In this document: positions 46,866 to 56,651 of the stretch, piece after piece
Position numbering within the stretch: position 1 is the first letter of the stretch
How the letters are laid out: each line of letters opens with the position of its first letter
From: Paenacidovorax monticola
GTDB taxonomy: Bacteria > Pseudomonadota > Gammaproteobacteria > Burkholderiales > Burkholderiaceae_C
Assembly: GCF_014489595.1 (NCBI RefSeq)
Contig: NZ_CP060790.1
Coordinates: forward strand, 1,240,001 to 1,304,000
Length of the DNA stretch: 64,000 nucleotides
Reading direction: 5' to 3'
The notes under the pieces: generated by a model
The model's database searches: none
What the model saw: the letters and a program-made list of their open reading frames with translations, nothing else
Told to the model about the DNA's origin: nothing
Position numbers and translations under genes: made by a program

Positions 46866-47882
46866 TCAGGCGCTCTCGAAGGCGTACTTCTCCGTGTCCA
46901 CTTCGCGCTGCGCCGCCAGCGCGTAGCGGTCGCCCGCGATGCGCTCGGGCTGGAACAGCTCATCCAGTGCCGCCAGCACGGCAGCGTCGAGCCGCACGGC
47001 GCCGCCGCGCAGGTCCTCGTGCAGGTGTTCCACGTGCGTGGTACCGGGCAAGGCGACCACATGCCCGCCCTGGTGCAGCACCCAGGCGATGGCCAGTTCG
47101 GCCAGTGTGCAGCTGGCCTGTTCGGCGATGGCGTGCATAGGCGCGAGCAGTTGCAGGTTGCGCGCATAGGCTTCGGGCGCGAAGCGCGGCATGGCCGTGC
47201 GGATGTCGCCCTGCACCAGGCTGCCCACGTCCTGCAGCGCGCCCGTGAGGAAGGCGCGGCCCAGCGGGCTGAAGGCCACGTAGGCGATGCCCAGCTCCGC
47301 GCAGGCCTGCAGCGTGCCCAGCTCGGCATTGCGCGACCACAGCGAGTATTCGCTCTGCAGCGCCGCGATGGGGTGTGTGGCGTGGGCCCGGCGCAGGGCA
47401 TCCGCCCCCACCTCCGACAGGCCCAGGGCGCGCACCTTGCCCTCCTCCACCAGGCGCGACATCTCGCCCACCGACTCCTCGATGGGAACGCGCCGGTCCC
47501 AGCGGTGCAGGTAGTACAGGTCGATCACATCGGTGCCCAGGCGCTGGAGGCTGTCTTCGCAGTTGCGGCGCAGCGTGTCCGGGTGGCCGTCGATCACACG
47601 GCGCACCACGCCGTCGTCGCCGCGCACGCCGGCCATGCCGCACTTGCTGGCCAGCACGATGCGGTCGCGGTGGGCTTTCAGCACCGGCCCCACCAGTGAC
47701 TCGTTGGCGCCAAAGCCATAGAGCGCCGCCGTGTCGAACAGCGTCACACCGGCATCCAGCGCCGCATGCAGCAGCGCACGGGCCTGTTCCGGCGAAGGCG
47801 GATGGCCGTAGGCATGGCTCAGGTTCATGCAGCCCAGGCCCACGCTGCCCACGGTGAAGGGGCCGATCCGTCGTGCTTGCAT
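46866..47882 (-). CDS. Aldo/keto reductase
   Basis: 338-residue TIM-barrel reductase of the Tas/YajO-like group. Catalytic residues D50 (TLFDTAALYG), Y55, K80 (LASKCG) and H126 (YYLHRWD) are present, and FSPLGRAFLTGAL is typical. ATG 47882 follows GAGGAACC; a longer frame to 47924 would run into the repeat region. It lies downstream of pmdC by 77 bases on the same strand and could be read from the pmd operon, but its function is not tied to the pathway. Confidence 0.9.
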   Translation of the reverse strand: MQARRIGPFTVGSVGLGCMNLSHAYGHPPSPEQARALLHAALDAGVTLFDTAALYGFGANESLVGPVLKAHRDRIVLASKCGMAGVRGDDGVVRRVIDGHPDTLRRNCEDSLQRLGTDVIDLYYLHRWDRRVPIEESVGEMSRLVEEGKVRALGLSEVGADALRRAHATHPIAALQSEYSLWSRNAELGTLQACAELGIAYVAFSPLGRAFLTGALQDVGSLVQGDIRTAMPRFAPEAYARNLQLLAPMHAIAEQASCTLAELAIAWVLHQGGHVVALPGTTHVEHLHEDLRGGAVRLDAAVLAALDELFQPERIAGDRYALAAQREVDTEKYAFESA

Positions 47883-47927
47883 TCTTGGTTCCTCGCGCAT
47901 GAAACAGCCCGCGGACAATTGCACGCC

Positions 47928-47962
47928 GGGCGCTGGCTGCTATGTATTCAGCAGCAATCCTA
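47928..47962. repeat. Degenerate copy of the dispersed intergenic repeat
   Basis: GGCGCTGGCTGCTATGTATTCAGCAGCAAT resembles the reverse complement of the core at 38894-38922. It touches the pmdC stop codon at 47960. Confidence 0.35.
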
Positions 47963-48907
47963 ACGCAGCTGTCGCTCCAGGTCGTGCAGCACCTGGTAGC
48001 ACGGCAGCACCTGCGCCACGCTGGAGTTGGGCTCGCGGCCTTCGCGGATGGCGGCGAAGAACTCGCGGTCCTGCAGCTCGATGCCGTTCATGGACACATC
48101 GACCCTGGACACGTCGATCTGCTCGTCCTTGCCGTTGTACAGGTCATCGTAGCGCGCGATGTAGGTGCCGGTGTCGCCGATGTAGCGGAAGAACGTGCCC
48201 AGCGGGCCGTCGTTGTTGAACGACAGCGAGAGCGTGCAGATGGCGCCGTTGGCGGCCTTGAGCTGGATGCTCATGTCCATGGCGATGCCCAGGTCCTTGT
48301 GGATCGGGCCCTGCAGGGCGTTGGCCTTCACGATGGGGCTGCCGGCCTGGTAGGCGAACAGGTCCACGGTGTGGGCGGCGTGGTGCCACAGCAGGTGGTC
48401 GGTCCAGCTGCGCGGCTGGCCCAGCGCGTTCATGTTGGTGCGGCGTAAGAAGTAGGTCTGCACGTCCATCTGCTGGATGTTGAACTCGCCGGCCGCGATC
48501 TTCTTGTGCACCCACTGGTGGCTGGGGTTGAAGCGGCGCGTGTGGCCCACCATGGCGACCTTGCCCACCTGCTTTTGCAGCGCCAGCACTTCCTCGCCTT
48601 CCTTGAGCACGTCGCACAGCGGAATCTCCACCTGCACATGCTTGCCCGCCGCCAGGCAGGCCTTGGCCTGCGCGGCGTGCATCTGCGTGGGCGTGCAGAG
48701 GATGACGGCGTCCACCTCTTTGATGGCCAGGCTGTCGGCCAGCTCGGTGGTCACGTGCGGGATGCCGTACTTGTTGGCCACCTCGCGGGTCTTGTCCAGG
48801 TCGCGGCTGATGAGCGAGACGACTTCGACGCCGTCGATGTTCTTGATGCCGTCCAGGTGCTTGATGCCGAACGCGCCGGCGCCGGCCAGGGCTACTTTGA
48901 TGGTCAT
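47960..48907 (-). CDS. pmdC: 4-carboxy-2-hydroxymuconate-6-semialdehyde dehydrogenase
   Basis: 315-residue Gfo/Idh/MocA-type NADP oxidoreductase (LigC family). It oxidises the hemiacetal of CHMS to 2-pyrone-4,6-dicarboxylate. The Rossmann start IKVALAGAGAFGIKHLDGIK, the EIPLCD region, GHTRRFNPSHQW and WTDHLLWHHAAHTVDLFAYQ are close to LigC of Sphingobium. One base separates its start (48907) from the stop of pmdB (48909), so it is tightly coupled to the dioxygenase genes. Confidence 0.96.
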   Translation of the reverse strand: MTIKVALAGAGAFGIKHLDGIKNIDGVEVVSLISRDLDKTREVANKYGIPHVTTELADSLAIKEVDAVILCTPTQMHAAQAKACLAAGKHVQVEIPLCDVLKEGEEVLALQKQVGKVAMVGHTRRFNPSHQWVHKKIAAGEFNIQQMDVQTYFLRRTNMNALGQPRSWTDHLLWHHAAHTVDLFAYQAGSPIVKANALQGPIHKDLGIAMDMSIQLKAANGAICTLSLSFNNDGPLGTFFRYIGDTGTYIARYDDLYNGKDEQIDVSRVDVSMNGIELQDREFFAAIREGREPNSSVAQVLPCYQVLHDLERQLR

Positions 48908-48908
48908 G

Positions 48909-50226
<1,318 letters not shown>

Positions 50227-50228
50227 GG

Positions 50229-51158
50229 TCAGAGCTCCTCGGGCCAGTACAGGCGCATGGGATTGTCGACCAGCAGCTTGCGCTGCAGCTCGGCCGTGGG
50301 CGCGATGTGGGGGATGAAGTCCACCAGCAGGCCGTCGTCGGGCATGTGGTCCTTGAGGTTGGGGTGCGGCCAGTCGGTGCCCCACAGCACGCGGTCGGGG
50401 AACTCCTCGACCACGCGGCGCGCGAACGGCACCACGTCGCGGTAGGCACCATTTTCCAGACCTTGCTCGCCATTAAGCGCCCTGGGGCCGGTCACCGACA
50501 GGCGCTCGGGGCAGCTCACCTTGCTCCACACGTTCTGGTGCTCGCGCATGAACTTCAGGAACAGCGCGAACTCCTCGCTGTCCACGCCCTTGCTGACGTC
50601 GGGGCGGCCCATGTGGTCCACCACCACGGTGGTGGGCAGCGCGGTGAAGAAGTCCCACAGCTCGGGCAGGTCCACGGCCTCGAAGTAGATGACCACGTGC
50701 CAGCCCAGCTGGGCGATGCGGCCGGCGATCTCCATCAGCTCGTCCTTGGGCGTGAAGTCCACCAGGCGCTTGACGAAGTTGAAGCGCACGCCGCGCACGC
50801 CCGCGGCGTGCAGGGCCTGCAGCTCCTCGTCGGTCACGCCGCGCTTGACGGTGGCCACGCCGCGCGCCTTGCCGCCGGAGGACAGGCAGGCATCGACCAT
50901 GGCGCGGTTGTCGGCGCCGTGGCAGGTGGCCTGCACGATGACGTTGCGCGCAAAGCCCAGGTGGTCGCGCAGCGCGAACAGCTGCGCCTTGCTGGCATCG
51001 CAGGGCGTGTACTTGCGCTCGGGGGCGAACGGGAACTCGTCGCCGGGGCCGAACACGTGGCAGTGCGCATCGACGGCGCCTGCGGGCAGCTGGAACTTCG
51101 GCTTGGACGGGCCGGCATACCAGTCCAGCCAGCCGGGGGTCTTGGTGAAAGTGCTCAT
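50229..51158 (-). CDS. pmdD: 2-pyrone-4,6-dicarboxylate hydrolase
   Basis: 309-residue amidohydrolase (LigI family) that opens PDC to 4-oxalomesaconate. The metal-binding VDAHCHVFGPGD, the stretch VDHMGRPDVSKG and LWGTDWPHPNLKDHMPDDG are family signatures. ATG 51158 is used. It is 19 bases from a Bug receptor gene upstream in the operon. Confidence 0.95.
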   Translation of the reverse strand: MSTFTKTPGWLDWYAGPSKPKFQLPAGAVDAHCHVFGPGDEFPFAPERKYTPCDASKAQLFALRDHLGFARNVIVQATCHGADNRAMVDACLSSGGKARGVATVKRGVTDEELQALHAAGVRGVRFNFVKRLVDFTPKDELMEIAGRIAQLGWHVVIYFEAVDLPELWDFFTALPTTVVVDHMGRPDVSKGVDSEEFALFLKFMREHQNVWSKVSCPERLSVTGPRALNGEQGLENGAYRDVVPFARRVVEEFPDRVLWGTDWPHPNLKDHMPDDGLLVDFIPHIAPTAELQRKLLVDNPMRLYWPEEL

Positions 51159-51177
51159 GGGATGTCTCCTGGGAATA

Positions 51178-52152
51178 TCAATCGGGCTGGATGCCGGTCT
51201 CGCGCACCAGCTTCTCGTAGCGCAAGCGCTCGGCATGGATCAGCGCGGCGAACTGCTCGCGCGGGCCGGGCGAGACCTCTCCACCCACGGCCGCCATGCG
51301 CTGGCGCACCTCGGTGCCGGCCAGGGCCTTCTGCACCTCGGCGTGCAGGCGATCGAGCACCGGTGCGGGCGTGGCGGCCGGCGCCACCAGGCCGTACCAG
51401 ACCGAGGCCTCGAAGCCGGCAAAGCCGGACTCGGCGATCGTCGGCACGTCGGGAAAGATGCCGCTGCGCCGGGCCGAGAGCACGGCCAGCACCTTGAGCT
51501 TGCCGCTCCTGACGTGCGGCAGCGCCTCCAGCGCGTTCACCGCGACCAGCGGCACCTGGCCGCCGATGGCGTCGGTGATGGCCTGCGCGCCGCCGCGGTA
51601 GGGCACGTGCTGCAGCTCAATGCCGGCGGCCTTGGCGAACAGCTCGACGGCCATGTGCGGCGTGGCGCCGTTGCCGGGGCTGGCGAAGGCGATGCGCCGG
51701 GGCTGTGCCCTGGCGGCGGCGATCAGTTGCGCCACATTGCCGTAGGGCGCCGACGGGTGGGCCGCGATCACCACCGGCACGCGGCCCACCAGGGCCACGG
51801 GCGCGAGGTCACGCTCGGCATCGAAGGGTGCGGGCTGGTACAGCGCCATGTTGGCGGCCAGCGCATTGGCCGCGAGCATCAGCGTGTAGCCGTCGGGCGC
51901 GGCGTCGATGACGGACCTGACCGCGATGTTGGTGCCCGCGCCGGGCTTGTTCTCGACCACCACGGGCTGGCCCAGGCCGGCCGCCAGGCTCTGGCCCAGC
52001 GTGCGCGCGACGATGTCCACCGCGCCGCCGGCCGAGTAGCCGACCACCAGGCGGATGGGCTTGCCCGGGTACGCGGCCTGCGCCCCGGCGCGGCCGGCGA
52101 GCGCCAGTCCAGCCAGGCCGGCCAGCGAGGTCAGCACGGTTCTGCGGTCCAT
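51178..52152 (-). CDS. Bug/TctC-family receptor embedded in the pmd operon
   Basis: 324-residue Bug receptor with signal peptide MDRRTVLTSLAGLAGLALAG (Arg pair, Tat-like) ending RAGAQA. Signature KPIRLVVGYSAGGAVD has VGYSAGG in place of VPxPPGG. It lies between pmdF (11 bases upstream) and pmdD (19 bases downstream). Protocatechuate, another aromatic acid or a pathway-related dicarboxylate are likely ligands, but this is inferred from position only. Confidence 0.9.
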   Translation of the reverse strand: MDRRTVLTSLAGLAGLALAGRAGAQAAYPGKPIRLVVGYSAGGAVDIVARTLGQSLAAGLGQPVVVENKPGAGTNIAVRSVIDAAPDGYTLMLAANALAANMALYQPAPFDAERDLAPVALVGRVPVVIAAHPSAPYGNVAQLIAAARAQPRRIAFASPGNGATPHMAVELFAKAAGIELQHVPYRGGAQAITDAIGGQVPLVAVNALEALPHVRSGKLKVLAVLSARRSGIFPDVPTIAESGFAGFEASVWYGLVAPAATPAPVLDRLHAEVQKALAGTEVRQRMAAVGGEVSPGPREQFAALIHAERLRYEKLVRETGIQPD

Positions 52153-52163
52153 GGCGCGCGCCG

Positions 52164-52847
52164 TCAGTCGATGTAGCGCAGGCCGGCCTTTTCGAGCGGC
52201 TCGCGCATCTTGTACATGTCGAGGCCCAGGATGCCCGAGGCCAGCTTGGCGCGCTTCTCGCCCTCGAAGTTCTCGCGCTTCTGGGCCGCGGCCAGGGTCT
52301 CGGCGGCGCGGGCGGCGGGCACGCAGACCACGCCGTCGTCGTCGGCCACGATCACGTCGCCGGGCGTGACCCACATGCCGGCGCAGACCACGGGGATGTT
52401 GACCGAACCCAGCGTCGCCTTGATGGTTCCCTTGGACGAGATGGCCTTGCTCCACACGGGAAAGTCCATTTCCTGCAGCGTCTTCACGTCGCGCACACCG
52501 GCGTCGATGACGAGGGCGCGCGCGCCGCGGGCCTGGAAGCTGGTGGCCAGCAGGTCGCCGAAGTAGCCGTCGGTGCATTCGCTGGTGACGGCGGCGACCA
52601 CGATGTCGCCGGGCTGGATCTGCTCGGCGGCCACATGCATCATCCAGTTGTCGCCGGGCTGCAGCAACACGGTGACGGCCGTGCCCGAAACCTGCTGGCC
52701 GGGGTAGATGGGGCGCATGTAGGGCTTGAGCAGGCCGACACGGCCCATGGCCTCGTGCACCGTGGCCGAGCCGAGCGCGGCCAGGCCGTCGGCGGCGGCG
52801 CGGTCGGCGCGCTGGATGTTGCGGTAAACGACTCCGAGTTCGTACAT
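52164..52847 (-). CDS. pmdF: 4-carboxy-4-hydroxy-2-oxoadipate aldolase
   Basis: 227-residue class II aldolase of the RraA fold (LigK family) that splits CHA into pyruvate and oxaloacetate. [20 protein letters not shown], the catalytic [10 protein letters not shown] (Asp-x-x-x-Asp/Arg) and [12 protein letters not shown] are present. ATG 52847 ([12 protein letters not shown]). The upstream gap to pmdE contains a repeat copy. It is the pathway's final enzyme in this operon. Confidence 0.94.
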   Translation of the reverse strand: MYELGVVYRNIQRADRAAADGLAALGSATVHEAMGRVGLLKPYMRPIYPGQQVSGTAVTVLLQPGDNWMMHVAAEQIQPGDIVVAAVTSECTDGYFGDLLATSFQARGARALVIDAGVRDVKTLQEMDFPVWSKAISSKGTIKATLGSVNIPVVCAGMWVTPGDVIVADDDGVVCVPAARAAETLAAAQKRENFEGEKRAKLASGILGLDMYKMREPLEKAGLRYID

Positions 52848-52879
52848 GGGAAATCTCCGGTGGTGTTGCTTCCAAAAAG

Positions 52880-52976
52880 TGAGCTTCTTGCGCTCTCTGT
52901 CAGCCGATCTCAAATGGTTTTGCATTCAAGATCGGCGTGTGGCAAGCGCCAGCAGCTCTCTTTTTTTGATGACTTC
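52880..52976. repeat. Dispersed intergenic repeat between pmdF and pmdE
   Basis: Read on the minus strand it runs CATCAAAAAAAGAGAGCTGC, TGGCGCTTGCC, ... ACAGAGAGCGCAAGAAGCTC, ... TTTTTGG, an order close to the copy at 257-319. It fills most of the 132-base gap between pmdF and pmdE, so it is transcribed within the operon and may fold as mRNA. Confidence 0.5.
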
Positions 52977-52979
52977 AGA

Positions 52980-54008
52980 TCACAGGCCCTTGGCCTTCAG
53001 CGCCGTGTCCAGGCGCGTGAACACGCGGCGGGCGTTGCCTTCGTAGACCATGTGTTTCTCTTCGGCCGTCAGGTTCTGCGTGGCCTCGATGTAGCGCTTG
53101 GTGTCGTCGTAGTAGTGGCCGGTCTGCGGGTCGATGCCGCGCACGGCGCCGATCATCTCGCTGGCGAACAGGATGTTCTTGGTCGGGATCACCTCGGTCA
53201 GCAGGTTGATGCCCGGCTGGTGGTAGACGCAGGTGTCGAAGAAGATGTTGTTCAGCAGGTGCTCTTCGAGCAGCGGCTTCTTCAGCTCCTGCGCCAGGCC
53301 GCGGAAACGCCCCCAGTGGTAGGGCACGGCGCCGCCGCCGTGGGGAATCAGAAACTTCAGCGTCGGGAAGTCCTTGAACAGGTCGCTGGTCAGGCACTGC
53401 ATGAAGGCCGTGGTGTCGGCGTTCAGGTAATGGCTGCCCGTGGTGTGGAAGCACGCATTGCAGCTGGTGGAGACATGGACCATCGCGGGGATGTCGTACT
53501 CCACCATCTTCTCGTAGATCGGGTACCAGTGGCGGTCCGACAGCGGCGGCGAGGTCCAGTGGCCGCCCGAGGGATCGGGGTTCAGGTTGATGCCTACGTT
53601 ACCGTACTGTTCCACGCATTTCACCAGTTCGGGAATGCAGGTCTTGGGATCGACGCCCGGCGACTGCGGCAGCATCGCGGCGGGAATGAAGTGGTCGGGG
53701 AAGAGCTGGCTCACGCGGTAGCACAGCTCGTTGCAGATCGCGGCCCAGGTGGCGGAGGTCTGGAAACCGCCGATGTGGTGGGCCATGAACGAGGCGCGCG
53801 GGCTGAAGATGGTCAGATCCGAGCCGCGCTCGCGCATCAGCTTGAGCTGGTTGCTCTCGATGGTCTCGCGGATCTCGTCGTCGCTGATCTTCAGCTCCGA
53901 CGCCTGGGGCGCCTTGGCCGGGTCCTTGAGGCCGGCGATCTGCAGGTCGCGCCAGGCGCCCAGGGCCGCGGGCGCGGTGGTGTAGTGGCCGTGTACGTCG
54001 ATGATCAT
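52980..54008 (-). CDS. pmdE: 4-oxalomesaconate hydratase
   Basis: 342-residue amidohydrolase (LigJ family) that hydrates OMA to CHA. It starts MIIDVHGHYTTAPAALGAWR with the metal-binding HGH, and contains GGFQTSATWAAICNELCYR and IPHGGGAVPYHWGRFRGLA. Start ATG 54008 follows GGAGACATCCC. It precedes the repeat and pmdF, and follows the ModA-like gene by 29 bases. Confidence 0.96.
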   Translation of the reverse strand: MIIDVHGHYTTAPAALGAWRDLQIAGLKDPAKAPQASELKISDDEIRETIESNQLKLMRERGSDLTIFSPRASFMAHHIGGFQTSATWAAICNELCYRVSQLFPDHFIPAAMLPQSPGVDPKTCIPELVKCVEQYGNVGINLNPDPSGGHWTSPPLSDRHWYPIYEKMVEYDIPAMVHVSTSCNACFHTTGSHYLNADTTAFMQCLTSDLFKDFPTLKFLIPHGGGAVPYHWGRFRGLAQELKKPLLEEHLLNNIFFDTCVYHQPGINLLTEVIPTKNILFASEMIGAVRGIDPQTGHYYDDTKRYIEATQNLTAEEKHMVYEGNARRVFTRLDTALKAKGL

Positions 54009-54037
54009 GGGATGTCTCCTTGGAATAGGGAAAACGG

Positions 54038-54724
54038 TCAGGCGGGCAGCGGTGCCATGCCCTGGCGGCGCTTGGCCTCGGCCGCCTCCGGCGAGGCCAG
54101 GAAGGCCAGCAGGCGCCGCGCGGCTTCGGCATGGGGCGAGCCGGCCACCACGCCGGCAGAAAAGATGGTGTCGATGGCCACGGCCGCCGGCAGCACGCCG
54201 ACGATGGCGATGCCGGGCACGTGGATCAGCTCGCTCAGCTGCTGGAAGCCCAGCGCGACGTCGCCGCTGGCGACCAGCGAGCCCACCGGCACGCCGGGGC
54301 GCGCCTGCACGGTGCGCGGCTTCAGCTCGTCGGCGATGCCCCAGCGCTCGAACAGCTGCTGCAGCGCCACGCCGCTGGGGCCGGTGGAGTAGCCGATGCT
54401 GGGCGCGGCCAGCACGGCGGCACGAACGGCTTCTTCGGAGGAAATGTCAGGCGGGACTGCGCCCGCACGCACGGCCACGGCCGTGCTGGAGCACATCAGG
54501 TCCACCCGGCTGCCAGCCGCCACGCGGCCTGCGGCTTGCAGCCTGGCGATGGCATCGGAGGCGAGGAAGACCAGGTCGAAGGCCTCGCCGTCCTGCACGC
54601 GCCGGGCGGCATCCACGCCGCCCACCGACTCGATCGCGACCGGCTCGCCGCCGCGCGCCTGCCAGGCGGCGGCCAGCTCCGCCAGCACCTGGCGGGTGGC
54701 CATCGATGAAATGCCCTTGAGCAT
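54038..54724 (-). CDS. ModA-like solute-binding fold protein without a signal peptide
   Basis: 228-residue periplasmic-binding-protein fold protein resembling molybdate receptor ModA: LKGISSMATRQVLAELAAAW, EAFDLVFLASDAIARL, YSTGPSGVALQQLFERWGI. It begins directly with the mature-type sequence and lacks a signal peptide, so it is probably cytoplasmic. The start ATG at 54724 has AGAGGCAGCG upstream. It is the first gene of the pmd operon. In Comamonas sp. E6 (pmdUKEFDABC) that position is taken by a tautomerase and a transporter, neither of which is in this window. Its function is unknown; a role in sensing or isomerising a pathway intermediate is speculation. Confidence 0.75.
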   Translation of the reverse strand: MLKGISSMATRQVLAELAAAWQARGGEPVAIESVGGVDAARRVQDGEAFDLVFLASDAIARLQAAGRVAAGSRVDLMCSSTAVAVRAGAVPPDISSEEAVRAAVLAAPSIGYSTGPSGVALQQLFERWGIADELKPRTVQARPGVPVGSLVASGDVALGFQQLSELIHVPGIAIVGVLPAAVAIDTIFSAGVVAGSPHAEAARRLLAFLASPEAAEAKRRQGMAPLPA

Positions 54725-54792
54725 CGCTGCCTCTTTGTGTCATGGTGAGATCAGCGATTCTGGGCATGGCTGCCACCCCAGCCTAGTAGAGA

Positions 54793-54823
54793 GCAGCGCT
54801 AGCAGCTATGCCAAATGGGCATA
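54793..54823. promoter_or_regulatory. LysR-type box and repeat core upstream of the pmd operon
   Basis: TATGCC-AAATG-GGCATA (54807-54823) is an inverted repeat with the T-N11-A pattern of LysR-type activators (T54809, A54821), 83 bases before the first operon gene. It overlaps AGCGCTAGCAGCTAT (54796-54810), a core of the dispersed repeat. No LysR gene is adjacent; a PmdR-like activator encoded elsewhere would be needed. Confidence 0.5.
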
Positions 54824-54874
54824 GTCTTGTGAGAGCCCCGTCCACCACGGAGCAGTCCGCGTGCGGGGGCGGAC

Positions 54875-55366
54875 TCAGTCGTCGTGGCGGCCGTGCCCAC
54901 GGCCATGCCCATGGCCCCGGCCATGCTTGCGGTCGTCGTCCCAATGGTCGCGATCGCGGTGGCGGTGGCCGCCGTCGCGCCAGCGATGGTCGCCGTGCCC
55001 ATAGCGCGGCGGCGGGTTCTTCAGAAAGTACACCTGCTGGCCGCAGGCGTTGTAGCGCGCGCAGTGCTTGCCCCAGTGCTTGGCGTGGCCCGGCGGCACG
55101 TACATGTAGACCGGCGCCGCATGCGGAACCACCACGGCGGGTGGACTGATCAGCATGGGCTGCTGGTAGATCAGCGCGGGCGGCGGGCCGTTGCCGATGT
55201 CCACGCGACCATAGACGCCGGGGGCGATCTGCCCGCTCACGGAACCGTTCACATAGGCCTGTGCCTGTGCGGCGCCGACGGCGCCCCACAGCACGGCCGC
55301 GCAGCCGCCCAGGGCCGCGAAGCGGCCGAGGCGTGTCATCAAGGGGGAATGATTGGAATGAGCCAT
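54875..55366 (-). CDS. Secreted His/Gly-rich protein of unknown function
   Basis: 163-residue protein with a signal peptide (FAALGGCAAVLWGAVGAAQA). The mature part has a PVYMYVPPGHAKHWGKHC segment, two or three Cys (KHCARYNACG) and a C-terminal tail rich in His, Gly, Arg and Asp (HGRGHGHGRGHGRHDD). Similar proteins occur in Comamonadaceae without known function. The tail could bind metal ions; that is inferred from composition. ATG 55366; the 254-base gap beyond it (55367-55620) shows no gene. Confidence 0.8.
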   Translation of the reverse strand: MAHSNHSPLMTRLGRFAALGGCAAVLWGAVGAAQAQAYVNGSVSGQIAPGVYGRVDIGNGPPPALIYQQPMLISPPAVVVPHAAPVYMYVPPGHAKHWGKHCARYNACGQQVYFLKNPPPRYGHGDHRWRDGGHRHRDRDHWDDDRKHGRGHGHGRGHGRHDD

Positions 55367-55620
55367 GCCCTATTTGTAACAAGACCGGGCCCCGGATGGA
55401 GCGCTCACGGCGTGAAAGGTGTAAGTAGCTGTTGTCTCCCCAGGGAGGGTGGGCCCCGGGTGTTCCAGCGATGCAACACTGTTTCCTTGCCCGGCTGGCT
55501 AATCATGCGGCGCGGACGCCGCTAGCATCGGAGCATCGGAGGACCGCTGCAGGCCGGGCGCCGGACTCCCATGGCGGGAGGTTGCGGCCGGACAGCGCCA
55601 ACAGCGGGCAATGGAGGCAT

Positions 55621-56565
55621 ATGGGTTTTCTCGTGGATCTGATCCGTGAATACGGCTTTGGCGTCGTGTTCCTCAACGTGCTGGTCGAGCAGCTTGGCGC
55701 CCCCATTCCCGCCTACCCGGTGCTGGTGATCACCGGAGCCCTGGCTGGCCAGGACGGCGCACAGAGCGCCTGGCTCGTGGCCCTGGCCGTGGCGGGCGCG
55801 CTGATCGCCGACGTGCTCTGGTACCACGCGGGCAAGGCCTACGGGCACCGCGTGCTGGGCCGCATCTGCCGCATCTCGCTCTCGCCCGATGCCTGCATCC
55901 GCCAGACTGAATCGCTCTACAGCCGCTGGGGCCCCAAGTCGCTGCTGATCGCCAAGTTCGTGCCCGGCTTCGCCTCCATCGCGAGCGCACTCGCCGGCGT
56001 GGTGGGCACGCCGCGCACGGTCTTCGTGCTGTACGACACGCTGGGTGCGCTCATCTGGGTGGGCTCCGCCGTGCTGCTGGGCTCGCTCTTCAGCACCACG
56101 GTCGAGGACCTGCTGGCCGTGCTCACGGCCCTGGGCCAGGGCGGGCTGGTCCTGCTGGCCGGGGCACTGGCCGTCTTCATCGCGCGCAAGTGGTGGCAGC
56201 GCCAGCGCACGGTGCGCTCGCTGAGCATGCCGCGCGTGTCGGTGCAGGAATTGCGGGGCCTGCAGTCCCAGGGAGCCGCACCCACGCTGATCGACGTGCG
56301 CCCTGCCGAGGCCTTCCAGGCGGGCCACATCCCCGGCGCGCAGGCCTGGAGCCTGCGGCCCCAGGGCGGCAAGACGCCCCATGCCCACCTGCTGCCGCAC
56401 GATGCCCACCCGCATGGCGTGGTGGTGTACTGCGACTGCCCCGACGAGGTGTCGGCCGCGCGGCTGGCCCGCCAGCTGCAGCGCGCGGGCTTCGCGAACG
56501 TGCGCCCGCTGCAGGGCGGGCTGCAGGCCTGGGAGTCAGCCGGCTTCGAGTTGAACAGGCCCTAG
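55621..56565 (+). CDS. DedA-family membrane protein fused to a rhodanese domain
   Basis: 314-residue fusion. Residues about 1-195 are a DedA/SNARE-associated membrane domain with GVVFLNVLVEQLGAPIPAYP and the LIAKFVPGFASIASALAG amphipathic segment typical of DedA flippase-like proteins. Residues about 205-314 are a rhodanese domain: LIDVRPAEAFQAGHIPGAQA and an active-site loop VVYCDCPDEVSAA with a candidate catalytic Cys. ATG 55621 (MGFLVDLIREYG) is the natural DedA start. Monocistronic. A sulfurtransferase tethered to the membrane is inferred. Confidence 0.88.
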   Translation: MGFLVDLIREYGFGVVFLNVLVEQLGAPIPAYPVLVITGALAGQDGAQSAWLVALAVAGALIADVLWYHAGKAYGHRVLGRICRISLSPDACIRQTESLYSRWGPKSLLIAKFVPGFASIASALAGVVGTPRTVFVLYDTLGALIWVGSAVLLGSLFSTTVEDLLAVLTALGQGGLVLLAGALAVFIARKWWQRQRTVRSLSMPRVSVQELRGLQSQGAAPTLIDVRPAEAFQAGHIPGAQAWSLRPQGGKTPHAHLLPHDAHPHGVVVYCDCPDEVSAARLARQLQRAGFANVRPLQGGLQAWESAGFELNRP

Positions 56566-56651
56566 CCGGCAGCAGGCCCCAGGGGCTTCCCGGGCTTGCG
56601 CGGCGCTGCGCAGGCGATAGCATGGCAGCACCACAGGCCCAGGGAGCCCCC

